Positions 22,403 to 29,975 of a DNA stretch of 31,705 nt are shown here, piece by piece (within the stretch, counting starts at the first letter, position 1; each line of letters begins with the position of its first letter). Where the stretch lies: NCBI GenBank assembly GCA_023391015.1, contig JAEWBT010000014.1, positions 1 to 31,705 on the forward strand. The letters run 5' to 3'. Both the position numbers and the translations under genes were made by a program. The notes under the pieces are model-generated. The model saw only the letters and a list, made by a program, of their open reading frames with translations. It searched no databases and was not told where the DNA came from. The stretch comes from Bacteroidota bacterium (GTDB taxonomy: Bacteria; Bacteroidota; Bacteroidia; Chitinophagales; Chitinophagaceae).

Positions 22403-25009
22403 ATGAAGCGTCTTCTACTTAGTTTTACAATCCTTCTGCAGGCGGGTTTTGTCTTTGCAAAGCCGGTTTCAGAAGCCACCGCCCGGCAGGTCGGCTGGAC
22501 TTTTCTTTCCCGCAACGCTGCGCCTGAAAATCTACGCACAGCCGACAACCTGACGCTGGCGTATTCAGTGGGGGCGGAGAACGCCGCTTTTTCCGGAAAA
22601 TCAGGACAGGATAAGCTGCTTTATGTGTTTAACGCAGGGGCTAAAGGCTTTGTCATCGTAGCCGGCGATGACGTGGTCGCGCCGGTTTTGGGCTATTCTA
22701 CTCAAAGCAACTTCAACGCTGCCAACCAGGCACCGAACCTGCGCAAATGGCTGGAAGGATACAAATCTCAAATCCGCTACGCCGTTGCCGAAAAGCTGGA
22801 AGCCACACCGGAAATTCAAAACCAGTGGGCCGCTTACCAAACCGGAAAAAACCCTAAAAACCTGGCAAAGGCAACTGCCAGCGTCAATCCGTTGGTGCAA
22901 ACCACCTGGGACCAGTCGCCTTATTACAACGATCTGGCCCCTTATGACAGCGCGCAGAACGACCGCTCCGTAACAGGCTGCGTGGCCACCGCCATGGCGC
23001 AGATTATGAAATACTGGAACCATCCGGCCAAGGGTTCGGGCTTTCATACTTACAACCATTCCAAATACGGTACGCTTTCGGCCAATTTCGGCGCTACTAC
23101 CTATCAATGGACGGCCATGCCCAACGCCGTAAGCAGCGCCAATGCGGCTGTTGCCACCCTGATGTATCACTGCGGCGTGAGCGTGGATATGGAATACAGC
23201 CCGCAGGTAAGCGGTGCCTGGGTCATCGAAGACAGTCCCACACCAAGTGCCAATTCGGAAGTGGCGCTCAAAACCTATTTTGGTTACAAAAGCACCCTGC
23301 AAGGGGTAGAGCGTAAAAACTTTACCCAAAGCCAGTGGATTAGTATGCTGAAGACCGAACTGGACGCCAGCCGCCCGATTCTGTATGACGGCTTCGGCAC
23401 CGGCGGCGGCCATGCTTTTGTCTGCGATGGCTACGATGCCAACGATTTCTTCCACTTCAACTGGGGCTGGGGCGGCTATTTCGACGGATTTTTTATGGTG
23501 GATGCCCTCAACCCCGGCGGCACCGGAACGGGTGGCGGAACGGGAGGCTATAATTCCGGCCAACAAGCGGTCATCGGCATCGAGCCTTCTACAACTGCAC
23601 AGTCCTATAACCTGGAGCTGAGCACAGCGCTGACGCCCGCAACCACTACTATCGAATACGGCGATGCGTTCAGCTTCACTACCAATATCCACAACGCCGG
23701 AAACACCACCTTTTCCGGAGAATTTGCTGCTGCCATCTTTAATCAGCAGGGCGTTTTTATGGATTTTGTGCAGACCCTGCCCGGTGCTGCCCTGCCTGCC
23801 GGAAGCGCCTATCCATCCAACCTTGTCTTTAGCAACAGCGCCGTTTGGGGATTGCTTCCGGGCAATTACACTGTTCAGATTTACTACCGGCCTACCGGTG
23901 GTGCCTGGAGTCAGGTGGCCAACAATGGCAGCTATGTCAATACGGCTCAACTGGTGGTGGTGAATGAAAGCGCCATAGAGGTGAACTCCAACATGACCAT
24001 CACGCCCGGAACCACCCTCAAACAAGGGCAGCCGGTTTCCGTGAACCTGAATATTCTCAACGACAGCACCAACACCTTTGTGGGGCAATACGGCGTGGGG
24101 CTGTATCGCCTCGACGGCACGCTGGCGCAAACGATTGACATCGTAAGCGAAACCACCGGACTGGCTGCCGGTGCCACTTATGCCGCGCCTTATCTGACGT
24201 TTAGCAACCCAATGGTAACCGCTGCACCGGGCACCTACCTGCTGGCCGTTCAGCACAACCGCGCCAATACCGGCTGGCAACTGACCGGCTCCAGCTATTT
24301 CCCCAATCCGGTTTTCGTCGTGGTGCAGGAAGCGCCCATCACACCCGATGCCTATGAGGTAAACGATACCCTCCCGCAGGCCCGCAACCTGCCGCTCGCT
24401 TTTTCCGGCAATAACGCCACTAAAGTGACAACCGGCGCCAATTTCCACACCGGCACCGACTATGATTTCTATAAAATCGCCCTGCCCGCCGGCTACGACT
24501 ATACCGTAACCGCCCGCCTCCGCGATCTGGAAGACACCACCGCCAGCTACACCGCCGACGCCCTGTTTTCGTATTCCACCATCGCCACCTCCTGGACCGG
24601 GCCGTTTGATGATGTGATGCCCGGAAACATCACGGTAACCAACGGCGGAACGGTGTATTTCCACGTCGCGCCTTATTTCGCCGGCGAAGTGGGTACCTAT
24701 GTGTTGGATTTAAAGGTGGTACGCGCCCGGACAACCGGCGTTGAAAACCCGGAAATTTCCGGAAATATTTCCCTTTATCCCAACCCTGCCAAAGACCTGG
24801 TAACCCTCGACTGGAGCGCCATTTCCGGCGAGGTGCGCGCTGTCACATTGCTCAATCTGCAAGGTCAGCAAGTTGGATCGACGGTGATTCCGGATCAAAA
24901 GGTTCAAAAACACAATATTTCTTTATCTGGCGTTGCTGCGGGCATCTATTTGGTGAAACTGCAAACCACCGCAGGCGTTGTTACCCGGAAATTGATTGTT
25001 GAGAAATGA
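22403..25009 (+). CDS. C10-family cysteine protease with type IX sorting domain
   Basis: This 868-residue secreted protease is of the streptopain (SpeB) family. A signal peptide (1-19) is followed by an inhibitory propeptide (about 21-160), then the catalytic domain with Cys193 (RSVTGCVATAMAQIMKYW), His337 (GGGHAFVCDGYD) and the FHFNWGWGG signature (350-358). Two similar beta modules follow (about 400-522 and 525-642), then a PPC-like beta domain (about 648-772, beginning DAYEVNDTLPQARNLP). A type A C-terminal sorting domain ends the protein (about 786-868, YPNPAKDLVTLDW to RKLIVEK). The last indicates outer-membrane export by the type IX system and cleavage or anchoring there. Its stop overlaps the next start (ATGA), so a downstream lipoprotein is co-translated. 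Confidence 0.95.
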   Translation: MKRLLLSFTILLQAGFVFAKPVSEATARQVGWTFLSRNAAPENLRTADNLTLAYSVGAENAAFSGKSGQDKLLYVFNAGAKGFVIVAGDDVVAPVLGYSTQSNFNAANQAPNLRKWLEGYKSQIRYAVAEKLEATPEIQNQWAAYQTGKNPKNLAKATASVNPLVQTTWDQSPYYNDLAPYDSAQNDRSVTGCVATAMAQIMKYWNHPAKGSGFHTYNHSKYGTLSANFGATTYQWTAMPNAVSSANAAVATLMYHCGVSVDMEYSPQVSGAWVIEDSPTPSANSEVALKTYFGYKSTLQGVERKNFTQSQWISMLKTELDASRPILYDGFGTGGGHAFVCDGYDANDFFHFNWGWGGYFDGFFMVDALNPGGTGTGGGTGGYNSGQQAVIGIEPSTTAQSYNLELSTALTPATTTIEYGDAFSFTTNIHNAGNTTFSGEFAAAIFNQQGVFMDFVQTLPGAALPAGSAYPSNLVFSNSAVWGLLPGNYTVQIYYRPTGGAWSQVANNGSYVNTAQLVVVNESAIEVNSNMTITPGTTLKQGQPVSVNLNILNDSTNTFVGQYGVGLYRLDGTLAQTIDIVSETTGLAAGATYAAPYLTFSNPMVTAAPGTYLLAVQHNRANTGWQLTGSSYFPNPVFVVVQEAPITPDAYEVNDTLPQARNLPLAFSGNNATKVTTGANFHTGTDYDFYKIALPAGYDYTVTARLRDLEDTTASYTADALFSYSTIATSWTGPFDDVMPGNITVTNGGTVYFHVAPYFAGEVGTYVLDLKVVRARTTGVENPEISGNISLYPNPAKDLVTLDWSAISGEVRAVTLLNLQGQQVGSTVIPDQKVQKHNISLSGVAAGIYLVKLQTTAGVVTRKLIVEK

Positions 25010-25524
25010 GAAAGACCTTTATAGTTTTAGCGTGCTGCGCGTTTGCGGCCTGCAAATCAGGCTACAAGCTGGCGGGTACTCACAATGAAAAAAACCCGGA
25101 AAATCTGGACCCCAAAAGCACTGCCGGCGCGCCGGTAATGATCTATAAAACAAAGGGCGATTTCCGGAATCTGGTGCCGGTAACGCTTTCTGCCGATGGC
25201 AAAAGCATTGTTTCCTACCCGGCTATAAAGGATGTCAAAACAGAAACCGGATTTCAAACGCCCACTGAGCTGCACAACGGCTACCTGCTCGACAATCGCG
25301 GTATCACCCCAAACGTGGCTTTCCTCAAATATTCCTACGAAGAATACGCCGCACTCTCGGCCCTGCCCACGCTTCCCGAAATGTATGAGGCTATAAAGGT
25401 GAAAAACCCCCTTACGGAACTTTATGATTGCGGCAGCCAGACGGTCCGGAAAAACCGCGCGGATGCAGTCAACGAATTGATTGACAAAGGCCAACTACGC
25501 ACTAAGTGCAAGACCCTCAAATAG
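25006..25524 (+). CDS. Lipoprotein co-translated with the C10 protease
   Basis: This 172-residue lipoprotein has a lipobox ending at Cys16 (CCAFAAC). The mature part contains no recognised domain; it is mixed alpha/beta by eye, with LVPVTLSADGKSIVSYPAIKDV (56-77) looking like strands. Its ATG shares bases with the protease TGA (ATGA), the closest possible coupling. In streptococci and Bacteroides, C10 proteases are accompanied by small inhibitor proteins, so this could be an inhibitor or a folding partner that protects the cell envelope. That is inference from position, as no sequence similarity to known inhibitors is evident. A hairpin terminator follows. Confidence 0.8.
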   Translation: MRKTFIVLACCAFAACKSGYKLAGTHNEKNPENLDPKSTAGAPVMIYKTKGDFRNLVPVTLSADGKSIVSYPAIKDVKTETGFQTPTELHNGYLLDNRGITPNVAFLKYSYEEYAALSALPTLPEMYEAIKVKNPLTELYDCGSQTVRKNRADAVNELIDKGQLRTKCKTLK

Positions 25525-25543
25525 CATTGAGCGGCCCGCTACG

Positions 25544-25583
25544 AAACCAAAAAATTCCGGAAATTTCCGGAATTTTTGGTTTT
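25544..25583 (+). terminator. Terminator after the protease-lipoprotein operon, with two TTCCGGAA units
   Basis: The centre (25563/25564) is two back-to-back TTCCGGAA copies. Fourteen pairs form without a break, then one bulged A and five more pairs (AAACC with GGTTT). The 3' side has TTTTT within the stem and TTTTC after it. Same design as 1230-1261. Confidence 0.65.
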
Positions 25584-25662
25584 CAGAAACGTCCCCCAAA
25601 GGATTGGCCCCTTGGGTAAAATATTGCTGTCTCACCTTCGCAGCTCTACAACCACACCCTCT

Positions 25663-26193
25663 ATGCCCTGGAAAGTCCTCTACAGCGAATACCTCCACCA
25701 AAAGCCCTTTCTGACGGTGCGCCGCGATCATGTGCAGCTGGAAAAAGGCACCGAGATAGAAAATTATTACGTCTTTGAATCCGCCGATTTTATCAACGTT
25801 ATTGCCATCACCACCGAAGGCCAGATGGTGCTCGTCCGCCAGTATCGCCATGGCCTGCACCGCACCGATTACGAACTCTGCGCCGGCTACGTGGATGCCG
25901 GCGAAACCGACCCGATGGAAACGGCGCGGCGCGAGCTGCTGGAAGAAACCGGCTATGGCGGCGGAACGTGGGAGAAATGGGATGCGCTGAGCCCCAACCC
26001 GGCCATTACCAACAATCTCTCTCACACCTACCTGGCCACCGGGGTGGAAAAACTTCAGGAGCCGCACTATGAAGCGGGCGAGGAGATGACGGTTCACATT
26101 TTCTCCCCCGAAGAGGTAAAAAGCCTGCTTTTGAAAGGCGAAATCATTCAGGCGCTGCACGCCGCGCCCTTGTGGAAATACTTTGCGGTGTAG
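25663..26193 (+). CDS. Nudix hydrolase, ADP-ribose pyrophosphatase-like
   Basis: This 176-residue Nudix protein probably hydrolyses ADP-ribose or a related nucleoside diphosphate derivative. Start MPWKVLYSEYL was chosen because the 29-residue upstream extension reads through terminator DNA. The N-terminal strands (KPFLTVRRDHVQL) and the VLVRQYRHG segment before the Nudix box are typical of ADP-ribose pyrophosphatases. The box reads GYVDAGE, then RELLEETG. Eight residues, not the canonical seven, separate the Glu from RE. The catalytic Glu pair is intact. It is transcribed after the C10 operon terminator and before the large repeat upstream of dnaX. Confidence 0.88.
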   Translation: MPWKVLYSEYLHQKPFLTVRRDHVQLEKGTEIENYYVFESADFINVIAITTEGQMVLVRQYRHGLHRTDYELCAGYVDAGETDPMETARRELLEETGYGGGTWEKWDALSPNPAITNNLSHTYLATGVEKLQEPHYEAGEEMTVHIFSPEEVKSLLLKGEIIQALHAAPLWKYFAV

Positions 26194-26267
26194 AATTGGA
26201 CTTCGCCGTTGGCGAAATTGGAGAATTGGACACTGCTTCGCAGTATTGGACGTCCTTCGGACATTAG
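26193..26267 (+). repeat. ATTGGAC-hairpin modular repeat, left cluster
   Basis: The unit ATTGGAC is followed each time by a different short self-complementary spacer: TTCGCC-GTT-GGCGAA, ACTGC-TTC-GCAGT and GTCC-TTC-GGAC. The cluster ends ATTAG. The first 28 bases (26194-26221) are perfectly repeated in inverted orientation at 26421-26448. It begins inside the Nudix stop codon region. Confidence 0.85.
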
Positions 26268-26366
26268 AAAACCGGATACCTACGGCCTTGTTGTTTGGTA
26301 ATACATCACATCACCTAAGATTCATATTCTTTACACCACTATCCGCGATGTTATAATTTTTTATTA
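26268..26366. other. Central unique segment between the two repeat clusters
   Basis: About 100 bases of AT-rich sequence with no gene, no TTCCGGAA and no evident internal repeat, enclosed by the inverted clusters at 26193-26267 and 26367-26473. Confidence 0.6.
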
Positions 26367-26473
26367 CCTAATTGCGAAGCGGTGCAATTTTGCGAAGCAA
26401 AGTCCAATGGCGCAAGCCGTCCAATTTCGCCAACGGCGAAGTCCAATTGCCACAGGCAGTCCAATTCTCCAAT
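26367..26473 (-). repeat. ATTGGAC-hairpin modular repeat, right cluster
   Basis: Read on the minus strand: ATTGGAC then TGCC-TGT-GGCA, TTCGCC-GTT-GGCGAA, GGC-TTGC-GCC, TTTGC-TTC-GCAAA, and a degraded last unit (ATTGCAC, CGCTTCGC), ending ATTAGG. It faces the left cluster. It ends where TAACTTTG (26473-26480), a fit to the -7 element, begins before dnaX. Confidence 0.85.
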
Positions 26474-26504
26474 AACTTTGTTTCCTTTAGATTATTATTA
26501 AGGC

Positions 26505-28310
26505 ATGGCTGAGCAATATCTCGTTTCTGCGCGCAAATACCGACCGCAAACCTTCGACACGGTGGTGGGGCAGGAGCATATCACTACGACGCTGAAAAAC
26601 GCCATCCGGCACAATCAGCTCGCCCACGCCTACCTGTTTTGCGGGCCGCGCGGAGTGGGGAAAACCACCTGTGCCCGCATCCTGGCCAAGACGCTCAACT
26701 GCGAACACCTGACCGCCGACACCGAAGCCTGCGGGGTGTGTGAAAACTGCCGCGCCTTTGATGCCAACGCTTCTTTTAATGTTTTTGAGCTGGATGCTGC
26801 GTCCAACAACTCGGTAGACGACATCCGCGAACTGGTGGCGCAAGTGCGTTTTGCCCCGCAGCAAGGCCGCTACAAGGTGTATATCATCGATGAGGTGCAC
26901 ATGCTCAGCGCCGCCGCCTTCAACGCTTTCCTGAAAACGCTCGAAGAGCCGCCGCCGTACGCTATTTTCATCCTGGCCACAACGGAAAAACACAAGATTC
27001 TGCCTACGATTCTGAGCCGGTGTCAAATCTTTGATTTCAAGCGCATCCGCACCGTCGATACGGTGGCGCACCTGCAAAAAATCACTCAAAAAGAAGGGAT
27101 TCCCGCCGAAGAAGACGCCCTGCACGTCATTGCCCAGAAAAGCGAGGGCTGTATGCGCGACGCGCTTTCGATGCTCGACCGGATTTCGGCCTTTACCGAC
27201 GGCAGCCTCACCTACGCGGCCACGATGGAGCACCTGGCAATGCTGGATGCCCAGTTTTATTTCCGGATCACCGATTCGGTGCTGGCCGCTGATCTGCCTG
27301 CCGTGCTGTTGCAGTTTGAAGAAGCCGTGGCCCGCGGTTTTGAAGGCGACGCCGTGTTGCTGGGACTGGCCGAGCATTTCCGGAGTTTGATTTTGTGTCG
27401 CGACAACCGCATGGCGCGATTGCTGGATGTTCCGGCCAACTACCGCCAATTGTTTTTTGACAAAGCGCGGCAGATTGCGCCTTCTTTTCTGATGAACGCG
27501 CTCACGCTGCTGCACACTGCCAGCCTGGAGTACCGCGCGGCTGCCAACAAGCGGTTGCATGTAGAGGTAACACTCATCCGGATTACATACCTGCCGTTTC
27601 CGGAGGTGGAAGGGGTTGGAGAAGCGCCGGTGCAAAAAAAAAATAGCAGTGCGGCGCCCATAAAACCAGCCGTTGCTGCGCCCGCAGCGCCTCAAATTCC
27701 GGAAACACCAGTCCCTGCCGCCACAGTGCCGCCCGTGATGCCGCCGGTAGCACCCCCGCAACCGGCTCCTGCGCCCGTTTACGCCGCGCCCCCGCCCGCT
27801 GCCCCGATGCCTGTGGTTGCAGAAAGTGCAGCGCCGCAGCAAGCTAAACCGGCTTCGGGGCGCCGCCGCGTGTCGATGGATCTGCTGCAAAAAGCCGCCG
27901 AAACGGGCGCGCGGTATTTCGACGACCGCCCTATAGCGCCCGTGCAGGAGGAAGATTTAAAAACACATCTGGAAGAATTTCGGGAAAAGTTGCGCGACGG
28001 CAATGAACACACACTTTTTGCGCAGTTTTCGCAGGTGGCAATCAAAAAAGCGGGCGACTCGGAAGCCGAAATTATTTGTCCCACCGAGATGGCCGAGGTG
28101 TATATCAAAAACACCCGCGACCGGCTTCTGGATTTCTTTCAACAGAAATATGGTCGTATTATCCGTGTGCTGACGCGCGTGGTGGTGGATGAATCCCTGC
28201 CCAAACCAACGAAGCAACTTTCCAAACAAGAGATTTACGAAGAGCTGGTAAAGGAAAACCCGGTGCTGCAAACCTTGCGCAATACGCTGGGCTTGCAGAT
28301 AGAGTATTAG
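26505..28310 (+). CDS. dnaX: DNA polymerase III subunit gamma/tau
   Basis: This 601-residue clamp-loader ATPase is part of the replicative polymerase. Walker A is GPRGVGKTT (47-55), the zinc-binding cysteines are in the 66-82 region (NC, then CGVCENC), Walker B is VYIIDEVH (125-132) and the SRC motif is at 171-173. Domain III ends near 370, followed by a Pro/Ala-rich linker (about 382-450) and the tau-specific C-terminal domain. Codons 377-380 are CAA AAA AAA AAT within a run of ten A (27634-27643). A one-base shift (one extra A in the RNA, or -1 on the ribosome) gives CAA AAA AAA AAA TAG and a 380-residue protein that matches a gamma form. The gene starts 25 bases after TAACTTTG. Confidence 0.96.
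   Translation: MAEQYLVSARKYRPQTFDTVVGQEHITTTLKNAIRHNQLAHAYLFCGPRGVGKTTCARILAKTLNCEHLTADTEACGVCENCRAFDANASFNVFELDAASNNSVDDIRELVAQVRFAPQQGRYKVYIIDEVHMLSAAAFNAFLKTLEEPPPYAIFILATTEKHKILPTILSRCQIFDFKRIRTVDTVAHLQKITQKEGIPAEEDALHVIAQKSEGCMRDALSMLDRISAFTDGSLTYAATMEHLAMLDAQFYFRITDSVLAADLPAVLLQFEEAVARGFEGDAVLLGLAEHFRSLILCRDNRMARLLDVPANYRQLFFDKARQIAPSFLMNALTLLHTASLEYRAAANKRLHVEVTLIRITYLPFPEVEGVGEAPVQKKNSSAAPIKPAVAAPAAPQIPETPVPAATVPPVMPPVAPPQPAPAPVYAAPPPAAPMPVVAESAAPQQAKPASGRRRVSMDLLQKAAETGARYFDDRPIAPVQEEDLKTHLEEFREKLRDGNEHTLFAQFSQVAIKKAGDSEAEIICPTEMAEVYIKNTRDRLLDFFQQKYGRIIRVLTRVVVDESLPKPTKQLSKQEIYEELVKENPVLQTLRNTLGLQIEY
27634..27646 (+). promoter_or_regulatory. Probable dnaX slippage site with out-of-frame stop
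   Basis: Ten A residues followed immediately by TAG, which is not read in the main frame (AAT AGC). Transcript slippage by one added A, or -1 ribosomal frameshifting, would end translation at once after Lys380. GCTGC-GCCC-GCAGC could form a small hairpin about 30 bases downstream. In Thermus, dnaX makes gamma by slippage on a nine-A run, and in E. coli by -1 frameshifting on A6G. Confidence 0.65.
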
Positions 28311-28400
28311 GCGCTTCGCATGGTTGGAGCTGCGCTTGGAGGCTTCGCTGTAGGATGCCCTTCGAGCGTTGGAGCCTTCGGCTTCTGCAAAACATTTGGA
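28311..28400. repeat. Degenerate TTGGAG-hairpin repeat after dnaX
   Basis: TTGGAG occurs three times (near 28324, 28338 and 28370), separated by GC-rich spacers, several with a TTC-loop hairpin look (GCG-CTT-CGC, CC-TTC-GG). It may be a decayed relative of the ATTGGAC repeat before dnaX. The order is less regular and no facing cluster is seen. Confidence 0.35.
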
Positions 28401-28484
28401 AGGTCAGAAATGCGTCTTTCTGGAAAGCAATATTGTCCGGAAAAAGTCTCGCTTGTCGCGCTTGCCGCATCACTCCGAGCCTCT

Positions 28485-28517
28485 CTTTTGTCTTTTGTCT
28501 TTCTACTTTTGTCTTTA
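28485..28517. repeat. GTCTTTTGTC-type simple repeat, copy 3
   Basis: CTTTTGTCTTTTGTCTTTCT then ACTTTTGTCTTTA, ending four bases before the rimM ATG. It contains TACTTTTG (28504-28511), which fits the -7 element TAnnTTTG, so this copy may supply the rimM promoter. Confidence 0.55.
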
Positions 28518-28520
28518 CAA

Positions 28521-29021
28521 ATGATTCGGATTGGAAAAATAGCGGCCACCCACGGCCTGACCGGCGAGGTGATTCTAACCCATGAACTGCCCGACGCGAA
28601 ATGGTTGAAGGTGGGCGACGCGCTGCACGTGGAAGTAAAGAAAGACTCCCGGATTCCGTTTTTTGTGGAAAGTTTCCGGAAAAAAGGAGATGGCGAGGTG
28701 ATTGTTTTGCTGGATGATATGCCGGATGTGGCTGCTGCGCGGGCACTGGTAGGGCGGCCTGTATACGTGGAAAACGAAAAGCTTTCGGCTACCGATACCA
28801 CCTCACCGCTGCGTTTTATCGGTTATAAAGTGGTGGATGTATCCTTGGGCGCGCTGGGCACGATCGATGATGTTTACAAAGCCGGACCGCAATGGCTGGC
28901 GCAGGTAGATACCGGCGAAAAAAAGGTGTTGTTCCCCTTGATCGACGCGTTTATCCGCGATACCAACGACCGTAACCGGTTTTTGCGGGTGGCCCTTCCC
29001 GACGGGTTGGTCGATTTATAG
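28521..29021 (+). CDS. rimM: Ribosome maturation factor RimM
   Basis: This 166-residue protein binds S19 and helps 30S head assembly and 16S rRNA processing. The N-terminal RimM barrel starts IRIGKIAATHGLTGEV (2-17), and the C-terminal PRC-barrel covers about 95-166 with LRFIGYKVVD and PLIDAFI. The start MIRIGK was preferred over a frame beginning at 28320, whose first 67 residues read through repeat DNA. In most bacteria rimM follows rpsP; here rpsP is absent and dnaX precedes. The gene is followed by trmD and rplS in the usual order, 166 bases away. Confidence 0.94.
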   Translation: MIRIGKIAATHGLTGEVILTHELPDAKWLKVGDALHVEVKKDSRIPFFVESFRKKGDGEVIVLLDDMPDVAAARALVGRPVYVENEKLSATDTTSPLRFIGYKVVDVSLGALGTIDDVYKAGPQWLAQVDTGEKKVLFPLIDAFIRDTNDRNRFLRVALPDGLVDL

Positions 29022-29187
29022 CTTCTCCAAGTGAATATTTCCGGAAATGCAACCTTGGTTTCCGGGAAATATACTTTTGTCAATAATCCCCTCGCCATAA
29101 TCCGGCCTTTGGATTTTGAACCCTGAATCCTGGAATTTGACTTTTAAATCCTGATTTCTTACCCCCTGACCCTTTCTTTAGCACGCC

Positions 29188-29874
29188 ATGCGCATCGATA
29201 TTCTCTCCGCCGTTCCGGATTTGTTGGAAAGTCCGTTTAGCCATTCCATTATGAAGCGCGCGCAGCAACGGGGCCTTCTGGAAGTGCACGCCCACAACCT
29301 TCGGAATTGGGCCGTCAATAAGCACGGGCAGATTGATGATTACCAGTTTGGTGGCGGTGCCGGAATGGTGATTATGCCCGAGCCCTTGGCCAACGCGATT
29401 GGCCAATTGCAGGCCGACCGTACCTACGATGAAATTATCTTTCTCACCCCCGACGGCAAGCGCTTTGAGCAGGCTGACGCTAACCGGCTTTCTTTAAAAG
29501 AAAATCTCCTTTTAATCTGCGGTCATTACAAAGGTATTGACGAGCGCATCCGCCAGACGTACGTAACCAGCGAAATTTCTATTGGTGATTATGTGCTTAG
29601 CGGGGGCGAACTGGCTGCTGCCGTGGTGGTGGATGCCGTTGGACGGCTGATTCCCGGGGTGCTCAACGACGAAACCTCGGCGCTTACCGATTCGTTTCAG
29701 GATGATATGCTGGCACCGCCGGTTTATACCCGCCCTGCAAGTTGGCGTGGACTGGATGTTCCCGAAGTCCTGCTGTGCGGCGACCCGAAAAAAGTGGATG
29801 CATGGCGGGCCGAGCAAAGCGCCGGGCGCACCCGCGACCGACGGCCCGACTTGTGGGAAAAACAGCAGGGATAG
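29188..29874 (+). CDS. trmD: tRNA (guanine-37-N1)-methyltransferase
   Basis: This 228-residue SPOUT methyltransferase adds a methyl group at G37 of tRNAs, preventing frameshifts. The N-terminal MRIDILSAVPDL, the DDYQFGGGAGMVIMPEP segment (49-65), the knot sequence LLICGHYKGIDERI (107-120) and EISIGDYVLSGGELAA (128-143) are all characteristic. The C-terminal domain (about 165-228) has the tRNA-binding YTRPASWRG. TACTTTTG in the gap before it (29072-29079) fits a -7 element without a matching TTTG. rplS follows 101 bases later with a complete promoter of its own. Confidence 0.96.
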   Translation: MRIDILSAVPDLLESPFSHSIMKRAQQRGLLEVHAHNLRNWAVNKHGQIDDYQFGGGAGMVIMPEPLANAIGQLQADRTYDEIIFLTPDGKRFEQADANRLSLKENLLLICGHYKGIDERIRQTYVTSEISIGDYVLSGGELAAAVVVDAVGRLIPGVLNDETSALTDSFQDDMLAPPVYTRPASWRGLDVPEVLLCGDPKKVDAWRAEQSAGRTRDRRPDLWEKQQG

Positions 29875-29921
29875 AAAGCCAGCAGGAAAGAAAAAGGTTT
29901 TAGCCAAGCGAAGCTACTTTC

Positions 29922-29953
29922 TTTGTTTATACAAAAGATATTTCCTACTTTTG
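29922..29953 (+). promoter_or_regulatory. Promoter of rplS
   Basis: TTTG (29922-29925), 20 bases, TACTTTTG (29946-29953): a perfect fit to the Bacteroidota consensus TTTG-N20-TAnnTTTG. The rplS start codon is 22 bases downstream. It allows L19 synthesis independent of rimM-trmD. Confidence 0.75.
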
Positions 29954-29975
29954 CCCGCTCAAATCGATATTTCTC

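Noticed and set aside
22601..24664. 687-residue open frame antisense to the C10 protease
   Set aside because: Long only because of codon bias in the real gene; its sequence has no recognisable domains and the sense frame is certain.
26193..26473. CRISPR array
   Set aside because: Repeat units are 7 bases, spacers are hairpins of 9-15 bases, clusters face each other, and no cas gene is present.
29094..29180. Short GAATCCTGGAA-like repeated phrases between rimM and trmD
   Set aside because: Only two or three weak, imperfect matches; could be chance in AT-rich leader sequence.
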